The position numbers were made by a program, and so were the translations under genes. A stretch of 64,000 bases of DNA, from the NCBI RefSeq assembly GCF_030005555.1, contig NZ_JASCQG010000004.1, forward strand, positions 62,001-126,000, in the 5' to 3' direction. The notes below the pieces were generated by a model. The model saw nothing but the letters and a program-made list of their open reading frames with translations, was not told the origin of the DNA and searched no databases. The DNA comes from Empedobacter sedimenti (GTDB taxonomy: Bacteria > Bacteroidota > Bacteroidia > Flavobacteriales > Weeksellaceae). How positions within the stretch are numbered: position 1 is the stretch's first letter; every line of letters starts with the position of its first letter. This document shows, piece by piece, positions 32,977 through 41,025 of the stretch.

Positions 32977-33744
32977 ATGAAAAAATTAATCGCTCTTATC
33001 ATTTTAATTTCAAGTTTTGCAAATGCGCAGTTTTATGAAATTGATTATGAAGTACAACCTCAAATACGTCTTACTCCTAAAGCTATGGAATCTTTGAATA
33101 ATCATTATAAAGATAAAAAAGACCGAGAAAAAGCATTAGAAAGTTTAGAAAAAATAGATACGTTGTTCTATACATTTTCTTATAATAATGAGTTAAGTCA
33201 ATCAGCTATTATAGAGAAAATAGATAATTCGCAAAGTGATGATTTTGATAGATGGAGTATTTCCCCAAAAATAGGGGGAAAATCATATATAAATTATAAC
33301 GAAAAGCGTTCTTATACAGAAAAAGATTACTTTGAAAAAGTTTTTAATGTTTATGACTCTGTATATAAAATAGATTTTGTTGATACAGGTAAAACAAAAA
33401 CTATTCTGGGAATTGAAACAAAAGAAGCAAAAGGAAATTACAAAGATGTTGATATAATTGCTTGGTATGCACCATCAATACCTTACAACTATTCTCCAGA
33501 TATATATTATGGTACAAAAGGTTTGATTTTAGAATTACATTATAAATACATTCATGAAAAAAGTGATGCAGAATTTATGATTTCTTGGATTGCAACAAAG
33601 AAAAAAGAATTGAGAAAAGAACCCATTTTTAAATTTAATAAAAAGTTAGAGACAATTTCTTTATCACAGTTAACAGAAATGCAAAATTTAAGTATTAAAC
33701 AATATTGGGAGGATAAGAACCTGGGTGTAGATAAATCAAACTAA
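32977..33744 (+). CDS. GLPGLI family exported protein (second of three)
   Basis: A 255-residue exported paralog with a signal nearly identical to its neighbour (MKKLIALIILISSFANAQ). It has the same order of parts: FYEIDYEVQPQIRLTPKAME, a middle GKTKTILGIETKEAKGNYKDVDIIAWYAP, and the best-kept motif region of the three, YGTKGLILELHY. The C-terminus ends GVDKSN. The middle is more diverged than the signal, which suggests an old duplication with recent gene conversion or strong constraint at the 5' end. Function unknown. Confidence 0.8.
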   Translation: MKKLIALIILISSFANAQFYEIDYEVQPQIRLTPKAMESLNNHYKDKKDREKALESLEKIDTLFYTFSYNNELSQSAIIEKIDNSQSDDFDRWSISPKIGGKSYINYNEKRSYTEKDYFEKVFNVYDSVYKIDFVDTGKTKTILGIETKEAKGNYKDVDIIAWYAPSIPYNYSPDIYYGTKGLILELHYKYIHEKSDAEFMISWIATKKKELRKEPIFKFNKKLETISLSQLTEMQNLSIKQYWEDKNLGVDKSN

Positions 33745-33745
33745 T

Positions 33746-34516
33746 ATGAAAAAACTAATCACACTAATTGTCTTAATTTCTAGTTTTGCGAATGCGCAGT
33801 ATTTTGAAGTAGAATATGAAACGCAAGTTAAAACGAAATACAATGAAAAAGGATTGAAATGGTTTGAAGAAAAAATTGAAAATCCTTTAGAAAGAAGAGA
33901 AACGATAGAGGCAAATGTAAATCCGCCAAAGGAATACTATTTGTTTAAGTTTAATGATTCTGAAGCTAATATTTCTTATATAAAAAAAGTAAATAATTCG
34001 CAAGGAGCTATTCAGCGATTCATTGTAACACCTACAAACTTTGGAACGAATTATTTCTATTATGATTTTAAAAATAATTTGAGACTAGAAGAACGCGATT
34101 TATATGGACGTAAATTTATTATCAAAAATAACTTCAAAAATTTAAATTTTGTTGATAACAACGAGACAAAAGAAATCTTAGGATATAAAACTCAACAAGC
34201 TGTTGCAACGGATGGTACATTAAAAATTCTTGTTTGGTACACAAAAGAGATCAAAAATAACTTTTCGCCCGATATTTATTTAGGCGCAAATGGTTTTGTA
34301 TTGAGAGAAGAAATAATTGAAAATCTTGAAGATAGGGAGAGAGTTACAGTTATAGAAGCAATAAAGATAAAGCCTTTAAAAAAAGTTCAGATTTCCATTC
34401 CTAAAAAAGGAGAAATTGTAACAGAAAATGAATTTAAAAAAATAAATCTTGAGGTTAATCGCCAAAGAGACGAAGCCTACGAACAATCTCAAGGAAATGG
34501 AATTGATAAAAAATAA
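33746..34516 (+). CDS. GLPGLI family exported protein (third of three)
   Basis: A 256-residue exported paralog with signal MKKLITLIVLISSFANAQ. It shares FEVEYETQVKTKYNEKGLKWFEE with the first copy in position and character, then NETKEILGYKTQQAVATDGTLKILVWYTKEI and the motif region FSPDIYLGANGFVLREEI, and ends GIDKK. The start is 1 base after the stop of the second copy. A strong terminator follows at 34529-34559 and closes the three-gene unit. Confidence 0.8.
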   Translation: MKKLITLIVLISSFANAQYFEVEYETQVKTKYNEKGLKWFEEKIENPLERRETIEANVNPPKEYYLFKFNDSEANISYIKKVNNSQGAIQRFIVTPTNFGTNYFYYDFKNNLRLEERDLYGRKFIIKNNFKNLNFVDNNETKEILGYKTQQAVATDGTLKILVWYTKEIKNNFSPDIYLGANGFVLREEIIENLEDRERVTVIEAIKIKPLKKVQISIPKKGEIVTENEFKKINLEVNRQRDEAYEQSQGNGIDKK

Positions 34517-34528
34517 ATAAACAACATA

Positions 34529-34559
34529 AACTTGCTTAACTTTAAGCAAGTTTTTTTGT
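34529..34559 (+). terminator. Terminator of the GLPGLI unit
   Basis: AACTTGCTTA and TAAGCAAGTT form a 10-base stem with loop ACTT, followed by seven T. It ends 2 bases before the cinA ATG. Confidence 0.9.
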
Positions 34560-34561
34560 GT

Positions 34562-35821
34562 ATGAAAATTAAAGCAACATTACTCACAATTGGTGATGAA
34601 ATTCTTATCGGTCAAATTGTCGATACAAATTCGGCATTTATCGCTAAACAATTGAATACAATTGGAGTTGAAGTAGAAGAAATTATTTCTGTTCAAGACG
34701 AAATGAGTCATATTATTGAAGCTTTCGAACGAGGAATTTCTAAATCAGATATTGTAATTGTAACAGGTGGTTTAGGACCAACAAAAGATGATAAAACCAA
34801 AGCAGCTTTGTGTCAATTTTTGAATTGTGAATTAGTTCAAGAACCTCAAATTTTAGAGAATATTGTCCAATTATTTCAAGCAAGAGGTTACACAAAAGAG
34901 TTAAATAGTTTGAATCAAGATCAAGCGTTAATTCCAGAAAAATCTACATTTATTCAGAACAAATACGGAACAGCGCCTTGTCTTTGGACAGAAATAGAAG
35001 ATAGAATTATCATTAATTTGCCAGGTGTTCCTTTCGAAATGAAAGGTTTGATGCGCGACGAGATAATTCTAAGATTACAAAACCAATTTCAATCAGAAAC
35101 GATTGTTCATCGTGATATTTTGGTGAGTGGAATTCCTGAAAGTGATTTGGCTCTATTAGTTGAAGAATGGGAGAATAATTTGCCTGAATTTATTCATTTG
35201 GCTTATTTACCGAATCGAACATCGATTGATTTACGATTTTCAGCATTTGGAACAGATAAAGAATTTTTACAAAATGAAATTCAATATCAAATCAATCAAT
35301 TCAAATTAATCGCTGGTGAATTTCTGATTTCCGAAAATTCAGGAAGTGCGCAACAAGTTTTGGGCGATGTTTTAAAAGAAAAAGGATTGACAATTTCGAC
35401 TGCCGAAAGTTGTACAGGAGGGTATATTGCAAGTTTGATCACGTCTGTTTCGGGAAGTTCTGCTTATTATTTTGGAACAATTGTTTCGTACGATACTTCT
35501 GTAAAAGTGAATATGCTCAATGTAAATCAATCTGATATTGATGAATTTACAGTAGTTTCGGAGCGAGTCGCTGAACAAATGGCAAAAGGTGTTCGAAATC
35601 AATTAAAAACGGATATTAGTATTTCCACAACTGGTGTTGCAGGTCCAAACAAAGGTGAAGATGGAAGAGAGGTTGGAACAGTTTGGATTTCGGTTACAAA
35701 TGGTCTTTCTACATGGAATAAAACATATTTTTATCCTTATTTAGATCGAGAAGATTTCATCAAAATTATTTCCAATAATGCACTTAATTTGTCAATTCAG
35801 TTTGTGAGAGAATATTGTTAA
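34562..35821 (+). CDS. cinA: CinA: nicotinamide-nucleotide amidohydrolase / MoaB-like domain protein
   Basis: A 419-residue two-domain protein. The N-terminal half is the MoaB-like fold (ATLLTIGDEILIGQIVDTNS, then IVIVTGGLGPTKDDKTK), which in the family hydrolyses ADP-ribose. The C-terminal half is the PncC deamidase (STAESCTGGYIASLITSVSGSS and TTGVAGPNKGEDGREVGTVWIS), which recycles nicotinamide mononucleotide to nicotinate mononucleotide in NAD salvage. I start at the ATG at 34562, directly after the terminator; the frame is open further back only through the hairpin. Confidence 0.94.
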   Translation: MKIKATLLTIGDEILIGQIVDTNSAFIAKQLNTIGVEVEEIISVQDEMSHIIEAFERGISKSDIVIVTGGLGPTKDDKTKAALCQFLNCELVQEPQILENIVQLFQARGYTKELNSLNQDQALIPEKSTFIQNKYGTAPCLWTEIEDRIIINLPGVPFEMKGLMRDEIILRLQNQFQSETIVHRDILVSGIPESDLALLVEEWENNLPEFIHLAYLPNRTSIDLRFSAFGTDKEFLQNEIQYQINQFKLIAGEFLISENSGSAQQVLGDVLKEKGLTISTAESCTGGYIASLITSVSGSSAYYFGTIVSYDTSVKVNMLNVNQSDIDEFTVVSERVAEQMAKGVRNQLKTDISISTTGVAGPNKGEDGREVGTVWISVTNGLSTWNKTYFYPYLDREDFIKIISNNALNLSIQFVREYC

Positions 35822-35877
35822 AATAATAACTCATGGACAAATCAGGGTGATATGAAAAGATTATAATTAATACAGCG

Positions 35878-35901
35878 GTCATTCTGAGCCTGTCGAAGAA
35901 T
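35878..35901 (+). repeat. Left copy of a 24-bp inverted repeat around the GIY-YIG gene
   Basis: The core TCTGAGCCTGTCGAAGA also occurs in reverse orientation at 36203-36226, with 22 of 24 positions matching over the full unit. It ends 12 bases before the GIY-YIG ATG. Its GC content is far above the surrounding sequence. Confidence 0.85.
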
Positions 35902-35913
35902 AAAGCTTTGTTT

Positions 35914-36225
35914 ATGAGAAAAGTATATTATGTCTATATTATAAAATGTTCAGATGATTCGTATTATGTAGGAGTGACAAATAATCTTCAAAAAAGAATT
36001 AATGAGCATAATGAGGGAATAAATCCTATGAGTTATACTTTTTCGAGAAGACCAACTGAACTTGTTTTTAATCAAGAATTTTTAGACGCAAACGATGCAA
36101 TAATTCTTGAGAAGAAACTGAAAGGTTGGAGTAGAGTTAAAAAAGAAGCTTTAATTAATAATAGATTTGAAGATTTACCTTTATTATCAAAAAATAGAAA
36201 AGACTCTTCGACAGGCTCAGAGTGA
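35914..36225 (+). CDS. Single-domain GIY-YIG nuclease (UPF0213/YhbQ type)
   Basis: A 103-residue protein made of one GIY-YIG domain: YYVYIIKCSDDSYYVGVTNN gives the YVYII and YYVGVT strands, followed by the Arg of LQKRINEH and the Glu helix FLDANDAIILEKKLKGWSR. These are the catalytic positions, so it may be an active nuclease. I start at the ATG at 35914; an in-frame TTG two codons earlier is not needed. The last residues DSSTGSE and the stop codon are encoded by the right copy of the inverted repeat, and the left copy ends 12 bases before the start. The whole unit is about 350 bases. Role unknown: repair, homing-like spread or repeat maintenance are all possible. Confidence 0.88.
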   Translation: MRKVYYVYIIKCSDDSYYVGVTNNLQKRINEHNEGINPMSYTFSRRPTELVFNQEFLDANDAIILEKKLKGWSRVKKEALINNRFEDLPLLSKNRKDSSTGSE

Positions 36226-36226
36226 C
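36203..36226 (-). repeat. Right copy of the inverted repeat, inside the GIY-YIG gene
   Basis: The reverse complement of the left copy at 35878-35901 with two differences. It encodes the last codons and the stop of the GIY-YIG gene. Read on the opposite strand, the repeat gives the peptide HSEPVEES, which I recall as a frequent spurious translation in bacterial genomes rich in this dispersed repeat. Confidence 0.85.
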
Positions 36227-36323
36227 AGTGCTCATTTATTTTGAACTTTTTTAGCGTCATATAATTTCGAGAAAAAATTAAATTTTTTCTAAAATATATT
36301 TAGTCTATTAAATTAATAGAGTT

Positions 36324-36331
36324 TATATTTG
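36324..36331 (+). promoter_or_regulatory. -7 element of the symporter gene at 36350
   Basis: TATATTTG matches TAnnTTTG, 18 bases before the ATG at 36350. The -33 part could be TTTAG near 36298. It argues against a start upstream of 36350. Confidence 0.5.
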
Positions 36332-36349
36332 TCGCAAATTTTGTGTCAA

Positions 36350-37510
36350 ATGTTAAAAAAGATTGTGAGCAATACATTATTTCGATTGCTTTTGGGTGTG
36401 ATTGCCGGTTTGTTTTTAGGAAATTATCTGAACGAAAATTCAATTCAAGTTGTTTTATCTTTAAAGTATTTTACAGGACAATTAATCTTCTTTTTGGTTC
36501 CGTTAATTGTAATTGGTTTCATTGTTTCATCAATTACAAAATTGAACGAAGGTTCAGCTAGAATTGTAGGTTTTTCATTATTAATAGCCTATTTATCTTC
36601 AATAGGAGCAGGTTTATTTTCGATGATTGCCGGTTATCAAATTATTCCAAATTTATCTATTCCAACTTCTGTAGATTCGTTGCGAGAAGTTCCGAAAATT
36701 TTATTTCAATTAGATATTCCACCAATTTTTTCGGTGATGACAGCGTTGGTTATTTCGTTGATGTTGGGAATGGGAATTTTGATTACAAAAGCGAAAGAGT
36801 TAGAAAAGATTTTTGACCAATTCAAAGATATTGTAGTTCTTTTGGTAAACAAAGTTTTGATTCCGATTTTACCTTTTTTTATTGCAGCAAATTTTGCAAT
36901 TTTAAGTTACGAAGGCTCTATCGAAAAGCAATTGCCAGTTTTCTTAAAAGTAATTTTAATCGTTATTGTCGGTCATTTTATTTGGATGACATTAATGTAT
37001 ACAATTGCAGGATTTTATCATAAAACAAATCCATTCAAACTATTAAAATATTATCCACCAGTTTATTTAACAGCAGTTGGAACAATGTCTTCGGCCGCGT
37101 CTTTGGGGGTTGCAGTAAAAGCGGTGAATGATAGTAAAGTGATCAAACCAACAATTTCTAACTTTACGATTCCATTTTTCTCGAATACACATTTATGTGG
37201 CTCAGTTTTGACAGAAGTTTTCTTTGTAATGACGGTTTCGCAAGTTTTATATGGTCATATTCCTGATCTAGGAACAATGGTAACTTTTGTCTTGCTTTTA
37301 GGCGTTTTTGCTGTTGGTGCACCAGGAGTACCAGGTGGAACAGTTGTTGCTTCTTTGGGATTAATATCAAATGTTTTAGGATTTGATGAAGCTGGAGTCG
37401 CTTTAATCTTGACTATTTTTGCATTACAAGATAGTTTCGGAACTGCATGTAATATTACAACTGATGGCGCATTGAGTATGATTGTAGATAAATATGCAGA
37501 GAAGAAATAA
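36350..37510 (+). CDS. Dicarboxylate/amino acid:cation symporter (DAACS family)
   Basis: An inner-membrane carrier for C4-dicarboxylates or acidic/neutral amino acids driven by Na+ or H+. The 386-residue protein has the eight-helix, two-hairpin layout. The serine-rich hairpin lies in YLTAVGTMSSAASLGVAVKAV, and the transport core in FAVGAPGVPGGTVVASLGLIS and LQDSFGTACNITTDGALSMIV, where the TDG replaces the NMDGT motif of GltP-type glutamate carriers; the substrate may therefore differ from glutamate. I start at the ATG at 36350. A terminator follows at once. Confidence 0.88.
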   Translation: MLKKIVSNTLFRLLLGVIAGLFLGNYLNENSIQVVLSLKYFTGQLIFFLVPLIVIGFIVSSITKLNEGSARIVGFSLLIAYLSSIGAGLFSMIAGYQIIPNLSIPTSVDSLREVPKILFQLDIPPIFSVMTALVISLMLGMGILITKAKELEKIFDQFKDIVVLLVNKVLIPILPFFIAANFAILSYEGSIEKQLPVFLKVILIVIVGHFIWMTLMYTIAGFYHKTNPFKLLKYYPPVYLTAVGTMSSAASLGVAVKAVNDSKVIKPTISNFTIPFFSNTHLCGSVLTEVFFVMTVSQVLYGHIPDLGTMVTFVLLLGVFAVGAPGVPGGTVVASLGLISNVLGFDEAGVALILTIFALQDSFGTACNITTDGALSMIVDKYAEKK

Positions 37511-37531
37511 TTTTTATCCATCATAAAACAA

Positions 37532-37564
37532 AAAAAATCACTTCGTTTCGAAGTGATTTTTTTA
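37532..37564 (+). terminator. Bidirectional terminator between the symporter and the RNA helicase
   Basis: AAAAATCACTTCG and CGAAGTGATTTTT pair around a TTT loop, with A- and T-runs on both sides. It serves both convergent genes. Confidence 0.9.
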
Positions 37565-37568
37565 TGAA

Positions 37569-38801
37569 TTATTTTCTTCTTCCTCGATGAGGTTTCTTTG
37601 GTTTCGTATCTTTTTTAGGTTTAAAACCTGTATTATTTTTTTTGAAATTATTGTTACTATTTGTTTCGGGCAACTTATAAAATTCCTTTGGCGTTTTAAC
37701 TACTGTCACATAATTACCAATTAATTTTTCAATATTTGCTAAATCACCTCTTTCGTCGGCAGCACAAAAAGAAATTGCTTTTCCTTCTCGCCCAGCACGC
37801 CCTGTACGCCCAATTCTATGTACATAAGTTTCAGGAACTGTTGGTAACTCGTAATTTACAACAAATGGTAATTGGTCAATATCTATTCCGCGAGCAGCAA
37901 TATCTGTAGCGACTAAAACTTTTAATTTTTCTTCTTTAAATTCATTCAAAGCTCTTTGACGAGCATTTTGTGATTTGTCACCGTGGATAGCAGCAGACGG
38001 AATTCCAGCTTTTTCCAAATGTCTAACCAAACGATTTGCACCATGTTTTGTACGCGTAAAAATTAAGGTACGATCTTCTGGATGATCGTTTAAAATACTG
38101 ACCAAAAGTTTTACTTTCATGTCTTTATCTACGTGATAAACGATTTGTTCAACTGTTTCTGCTGTCGAAGAAACTGGTGTTACGCTGACTTCTTTTGGAC
38201 GTCGAAGAACTGAATGAGAAAATTTACGGATTGATTTTGGCATTGTTGCCGAAAAGAAAAGTGATTGTCTTTCTTTTGGAATGATTTCTAAAATCTTTTG
38301 TACTTCGTGTACAAATCCCATGTCCAACATTCGGTCTGCTTCATCTAAAACAAAAATCTCAATTTGATTGACTTTTAAATGTCCTTGTCCAATCAGATCC
38401 AATAAACGACCAGGCGTTGCAATTAAGATATCTACACCATTTTTGATTGCTTCAATCTGAGGATTTTGATTAACACCTCCAAAAATAGCTAAATGTTTTA
38501 AGGGTAAATTTTTACCATACAACTGAAAACTTTCGTTGATTTGAATAGCTAATTCACGAGTGGGAGTAAGAATCAAAGTTCTTACTTTTTGTCCTTTACT
38601 CGGAGAATTAGTTAAATTTTGTAGAATAGGAATAGCAAACGAAGCTGTTTTTCCTGTTCCTGTTTGTGCACAACCAATAATATCATTTCCTTCTAGTACT
38701 AGTGGAATAGATTGCTCTTGAATTTCTGTTGGTTCTGTATAACCAGCTTCTTCAATTGCTTTTAATATTGGTTCAATAATATTTAGTTCTGAAAAATTCA
38801 T
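37569..38801 (-). CDS. DEAD-box RNA helicase (RhlE/CsdA-like)
   Basis: A 410-residue ATP-dependent RNA helicase. All motifs are seen: the Q motif region (EEAGYTEPTEIQEQSIP), motif I CAQTGTGKTASF, Ia PTRELAIQI, GG region, Ib TPGRLLDL, II VLDEADRMLDMGF, III FSATMPKSI, IV LIFTRTKHGANRLV, V ATDIAARGIDIDQLP and VI HRIGRTGRAGREG. The C-terminus is a short basic Lys/Arg tail (KKDTKPKKPHRGRRK), as in RhlE-type enzymes of ribosome assembly or cold adaptation. Single-gene unit. Confidence 0.93.
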   Translation of the reverse strand: MNFSELNIIEPILKAIEEAGYTEPTEIQEQSIPLVLEGNDIIGCAQTGTGKTASFAIPILQNLTNSPSKGQKVRTLILTPTRELAIQINESFQLYGKNLPLKHLAIFGGVNQNPQIEAIKNGVDILIATPGRLLDLIGQGHLKVNQIEIFVLDEADRMLDMGFVHEVQKILEIIPKERQSLFFSATMPKSIRKFSHSVLRRPKEVSVTPVSSTAETVEQIVYHVDKDMKVKLLVSILNDHPEDRTLIFTRTKHGANRLVRHLEKAGIPSAAIHGDKSQNARQRALNEFKEEKLKVLVATDIAARGIDIDQLPFVVNYELPTVPETYVHRIGRTGRAGREGKAISFCAADERGDLANIEKLIGNYVTVVKTPKEFYKLPETNSNNNFKKNNTGFKPKKDTKPKKPHRGRRK

Positions 38802-38824
38802 CTTATAAATTTAAAATTTAAATA

Positions 38825-38855
38825 TAAAAAGCACTTCAATAGGAAGTGCTTTTTA
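38825..38855 (-). terminator. Terminator after rluD
   Basis: AAAAAGCACTTC and GAAGTGCTTTTT pair around a 5-base loop, followed by an A/U-rich tract on both strands. It lies 15 bases beyond the rluD stop. Confidence 0.85.
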
Positions 38856-38869
38856 TATAAGTAAAATTA

Positions 38870-39961
38870 TTATTCTAATTCTTTTGCGCTACGATCTATT
38901 TTTTCATCAGGCTCTATTGCATGAACAGAATTCTGTGTATAATTGCGCCATCTGTCTAATAAATCGACCATATCAGCTGGTAATGGCGATTCGAAAGACA
39001 TTTTTTCTCCCGTCGTTGGGTGTATAAATCCTAAAGTACGTGCATGTAATGCTTGACGAGGACATGCTTTGAAGCAATTCTCGATAAACTGTTTGTATTT
39101 AGAGAATGTTGTTCCTTTCAAAATACGTTCGCCACCATAACGCTCATCATTAAACAAAGGATGTCCTTTGTGTTTGAAGTGAGCACGTATCTGATGTGTA
39201 CGACCAGTTTCTAATTTACATTCAACCAATGTAACATAAGAAAAACGCTCCAAAACTTTATAATGTGTTACAGCGTGTTTACCTTCGCTACCATCTTCAA
39301 AGACGGCCATTTGCATACGATCTTTTACATGACGACCAATGTGTCCTGTAATTGTTCCTCCGTCTTCTTCAATAGAACCCCAAACTAGAGCATTGTACAA
39401 ACGATCTGTTGTATGTTCAGCAAACTGTAAAGCCAAATGATTCATGGCGTGTTCAGTTTTAGCAATAACTAATAAACCACTTGTATCTTTATCAATACGA
39501 TGTACTAAACCAGGTCGTTCTAACTCCGCTGACATAGACGGTAAATTATCAAAATGATATTTTAATGCATTTACCAAAGTACCTGTATAATTTCCGTGAC
39601 CAGGATGAACAACCATTCCTGGATCTTTGTCTACTACTGCAACTTGATCGTCTTCGTAAACGATATTTAACGGGATATTTTCTGCAATTACGTCATTTTC
39701 TCTTGGAGGAGTAGATAACATAACTTGAATAAGATCGCCAGGTTTTACTTTATAATTAGATTTTACTGGTTCGTTATTAACTAAAATATTTCCGTTTTCG
39801 GCAGCTTGTTGAATTTTATTTCTCGTTGCGTTCTCAATTCTTACCATTAAGAATTTGTCTATACGCAATAACGATTGACCTTTGTCAACCGTTATTGAGA
39901 AATGCTCATATAATTTATTGTCGTCCTCCTCTTGTAAGAAGTCTTCTAAATCTTCTGTCAT
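38870..39961 (-). CDS. rluD: 23S rRNA pseudouridine synthase RluD
   Basis: RluD-type enzymes make pseudouridines in helix 69 of 23S rRNA. The 363-residue protein has an N-terminal S4 domain (LRIDKFLMVRIENATRNKIQQAAENGNILVN, partial), then the catalytic core: PGMVVHPGHGNYTGTLVNAL, the signature LVHRIDKDTSGLLVIAKTE with the catalytic Asp, and KLETGRTHQIRAHF. A 40-residue acidic N-terminal arm and C-terminal tail exceed the E. coli enzyme slightly. It follows the PASTA gene by 10 bases in one unit. Confidence 0.94.
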   Translation of the reverse strand: MTEDLEDFLQEEDDNKLYEHFSITVDKGQSLLRIDKFLMVRIENATRNKIQQAAENGNILVNNEPVKSNYKVKPGDLIQVMLSTPPRENDVIAENIPLNIVYEDDQVAVVDKDPGMVVHPGHGNYTGTLVNALKYHFDNLPSMSAELERPGLVHRIDKDTSGLLVIAKTEHAMNHLALQFAEHTTDRLYNALVWGSIEEDGGTITGHIGRHVKDRMQMAVFEDGSEGKHAVTHYKVLERFSYVTLVECKLETGRTHQIRAHFKHKGHPLFNDERYGGERILKGTTFSKYKQFIENCFKACPRQALHARTLGFIHPTTGEKMSFESPLPADMVDLLDRWRNYTQNSVHAIEPDEKIDRSAKELE

Positions 39962-39971
39962 TTATATCTTT

Positions 39972-40934
39972 CTATTCTATTATCACCTCTTCAGCAGCTT
40001 TTGGTGCTTCTGTTGGTGGTTTTTGTTCTTGTTGTGTTGGCGCAGTTTGTTTTTGCAATTCATCAATCTGTTGTTGTGCTTGCTGCGTCACGATATCTTT
40101 GTATTGAGAGCCACTGATTGTGTCTTCTCCAAAGTTTTTGTATTGTATATCTAACTCGCGTAATTGAGTTCTAATTTTATCTCTTGGCTCTGTTGATAAC
40201 CAAATATCAATAGGTTGTCCTTGATCATAAGTATCCGTTGCGAAAGGGAATTGATAAACAACTCTTGCATTAATTGTATCTGTAGATGTACCAATAAATT
40301 TAACTTGTCCAATTTCAAAGAAATTATCTTTGATTGATCTTTTCGCATCAGTCAAAGTCAAATTAATTAAGTTAGGCATTCTTACACCAGCTAACATTCC
40401 ACGTCCTAAAACTAAATCGACAGTAGCAAAACGAGGCAATTGTTCACCAGCTTTTACAATTTTTCCGTTGTATAAAATTTTAAGTACAGCATCTTTGGCT
40501 AAATCTGGTTCGTAAATAATTTTACCAATCTTAAGTCCAGAAATCTCTAATTGAGTAAATGCTAAACGTTTTGATTTACCAATTAAGTCAGGTAATTCAA
40601 CCGGACGATATGTTTTCGGGTTTGATTTGATAAAAATACGACGACCTTCTTTTACACGTGATTGTGCAGTTGGATAAAAATCCATTATAGCAAAAGGTTT
40701 TGTATTAGGATCAAAACGCGAACTGTCTACTTCGTACGTTAATCCAAGCTCCTCTAATTTAGCGGTCGCTTCATTTATTTTCATTTTTGATAAATCCGGA
40801 ACTTCCACAAATTCGTTATGGTTGGTATATGAATCTAACCAAACGTTAAATATAAAATGGTAAAGCCCATAAGATAAAGCTAAAACGATTGCTACGTTAA
40901 GCAAAACTTGAATGATTGATTTTACTCCTTTCAT
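39972..40934 (-). CDS. PASTA-domain membrane protein without kinase
   Basis: A 320-residue protein with one N-terminal membrane anchor (IIQVLLNVAIVLALSYGLYHFIF) and three PASTA-type repeats outside, each starting VPDL/LPDL/MPNL: FVEVPDLSKMKINEATAKLEELGL, VELPDLIGKSKRLAFTQLEISGL, RMPNLINLTLTDAKRSIKDNFF. PASTA domains bind peptidoglycan or muropeptides. There is no kinase or transpeptidase domain, as is usual for this protein in Bacteroidota. The C-terminus is Gln/Pro-rich. The ATG at 40934 is chosen because a -7 element covers 40955-40962. It is divergent from ddl, which supports a cell-wall role. Confidence 0.9.
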   Translation of the reverse strand: MKGVKSIIQVLLNVAIVLALSYGLYHFIFNVWLDSYTNHNEFVEVPDLSKMKINEATAKLEELGLTYEVDSSRFDPNTKPFAIMDFYPTAQSRVKEGRRIFIKSNPKTYRPVELPDLIGKSKRLAFTQLEISGLKIGKIIYEPDLAKDAVLKILYNGKIVKAGEQLPRFATVDLVLGRGMLAGVRMPNLINLTLTDAKRSIKDNFFEIGQVKFIGTSTDTINARVVYQFPFATDTYDQGQPIDIWLSTEPRDKIRTQLRELDIQYKNFGEDTISGSQYKDIVTQQAQQQIDELQKQTAPTQQEQKPPTEAPKAAEEVIIE

Positions 40935-40954
40935 TGAAATGATTAATTGTCGCA

Positions 40955-40962
40955 CAAATATA
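40955..40962 (-). promoter_or_regulatory. -7 element of the PASTA-rluD unit
   Basis: The minus strand reads TATATTTG, a full TAnnTTTG match, 20 bases before the chosen ATG. It overlaps an alternative GTG start at 40955, which therefore cannot be translated from this promoter. Confidence 0.5.
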
Positions 40963-40998
40963 GTTTAAAAATAATATTTATGATTGATGTCAAAGTTC

Positions 40999-41006
40999 TA
41001 TATTTG
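40999..41006 (+). promoter_or_regulatory. -7 element of the ddl-coaD unit
   Basis: TATATTTG matches TAnnTTTG, 19 bases before the ddl ATG. With the element at 40955-40962 it forms a divergent promoter pair 36 bases apart in which both -7 elements have the same sequence. Confidence 0.5.
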
Positions 41007-41025
41007 AATAAATTTTAAAATAAAC

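Noticed and set aside
36072-36260. Minus-strand frame with HSEPVEES near the N-terminus, opposite the GIY-YIG gene
   Set aside because: It is antisense to a gene with intact catalytic motifs, and the HSEPVEES peptide is only the reverse reading of the inverted repeat.
36272-36290. A/T-only inverted repeat between the GIY-YIG gene and the symporter
   Set aside because: GAAAAAATT and AATTTTTTC-like arms without G/C pairs are expected by chance in this composition; the hairpin is too weak to call a terminator.
40955-40955. GTG start for the PASTA protein seven codons upstream
   Set aside because: It lies within the TATATTTG -7 element, so it would not be in the transcript; the ATG at 40934 precedes the membrane anchor.
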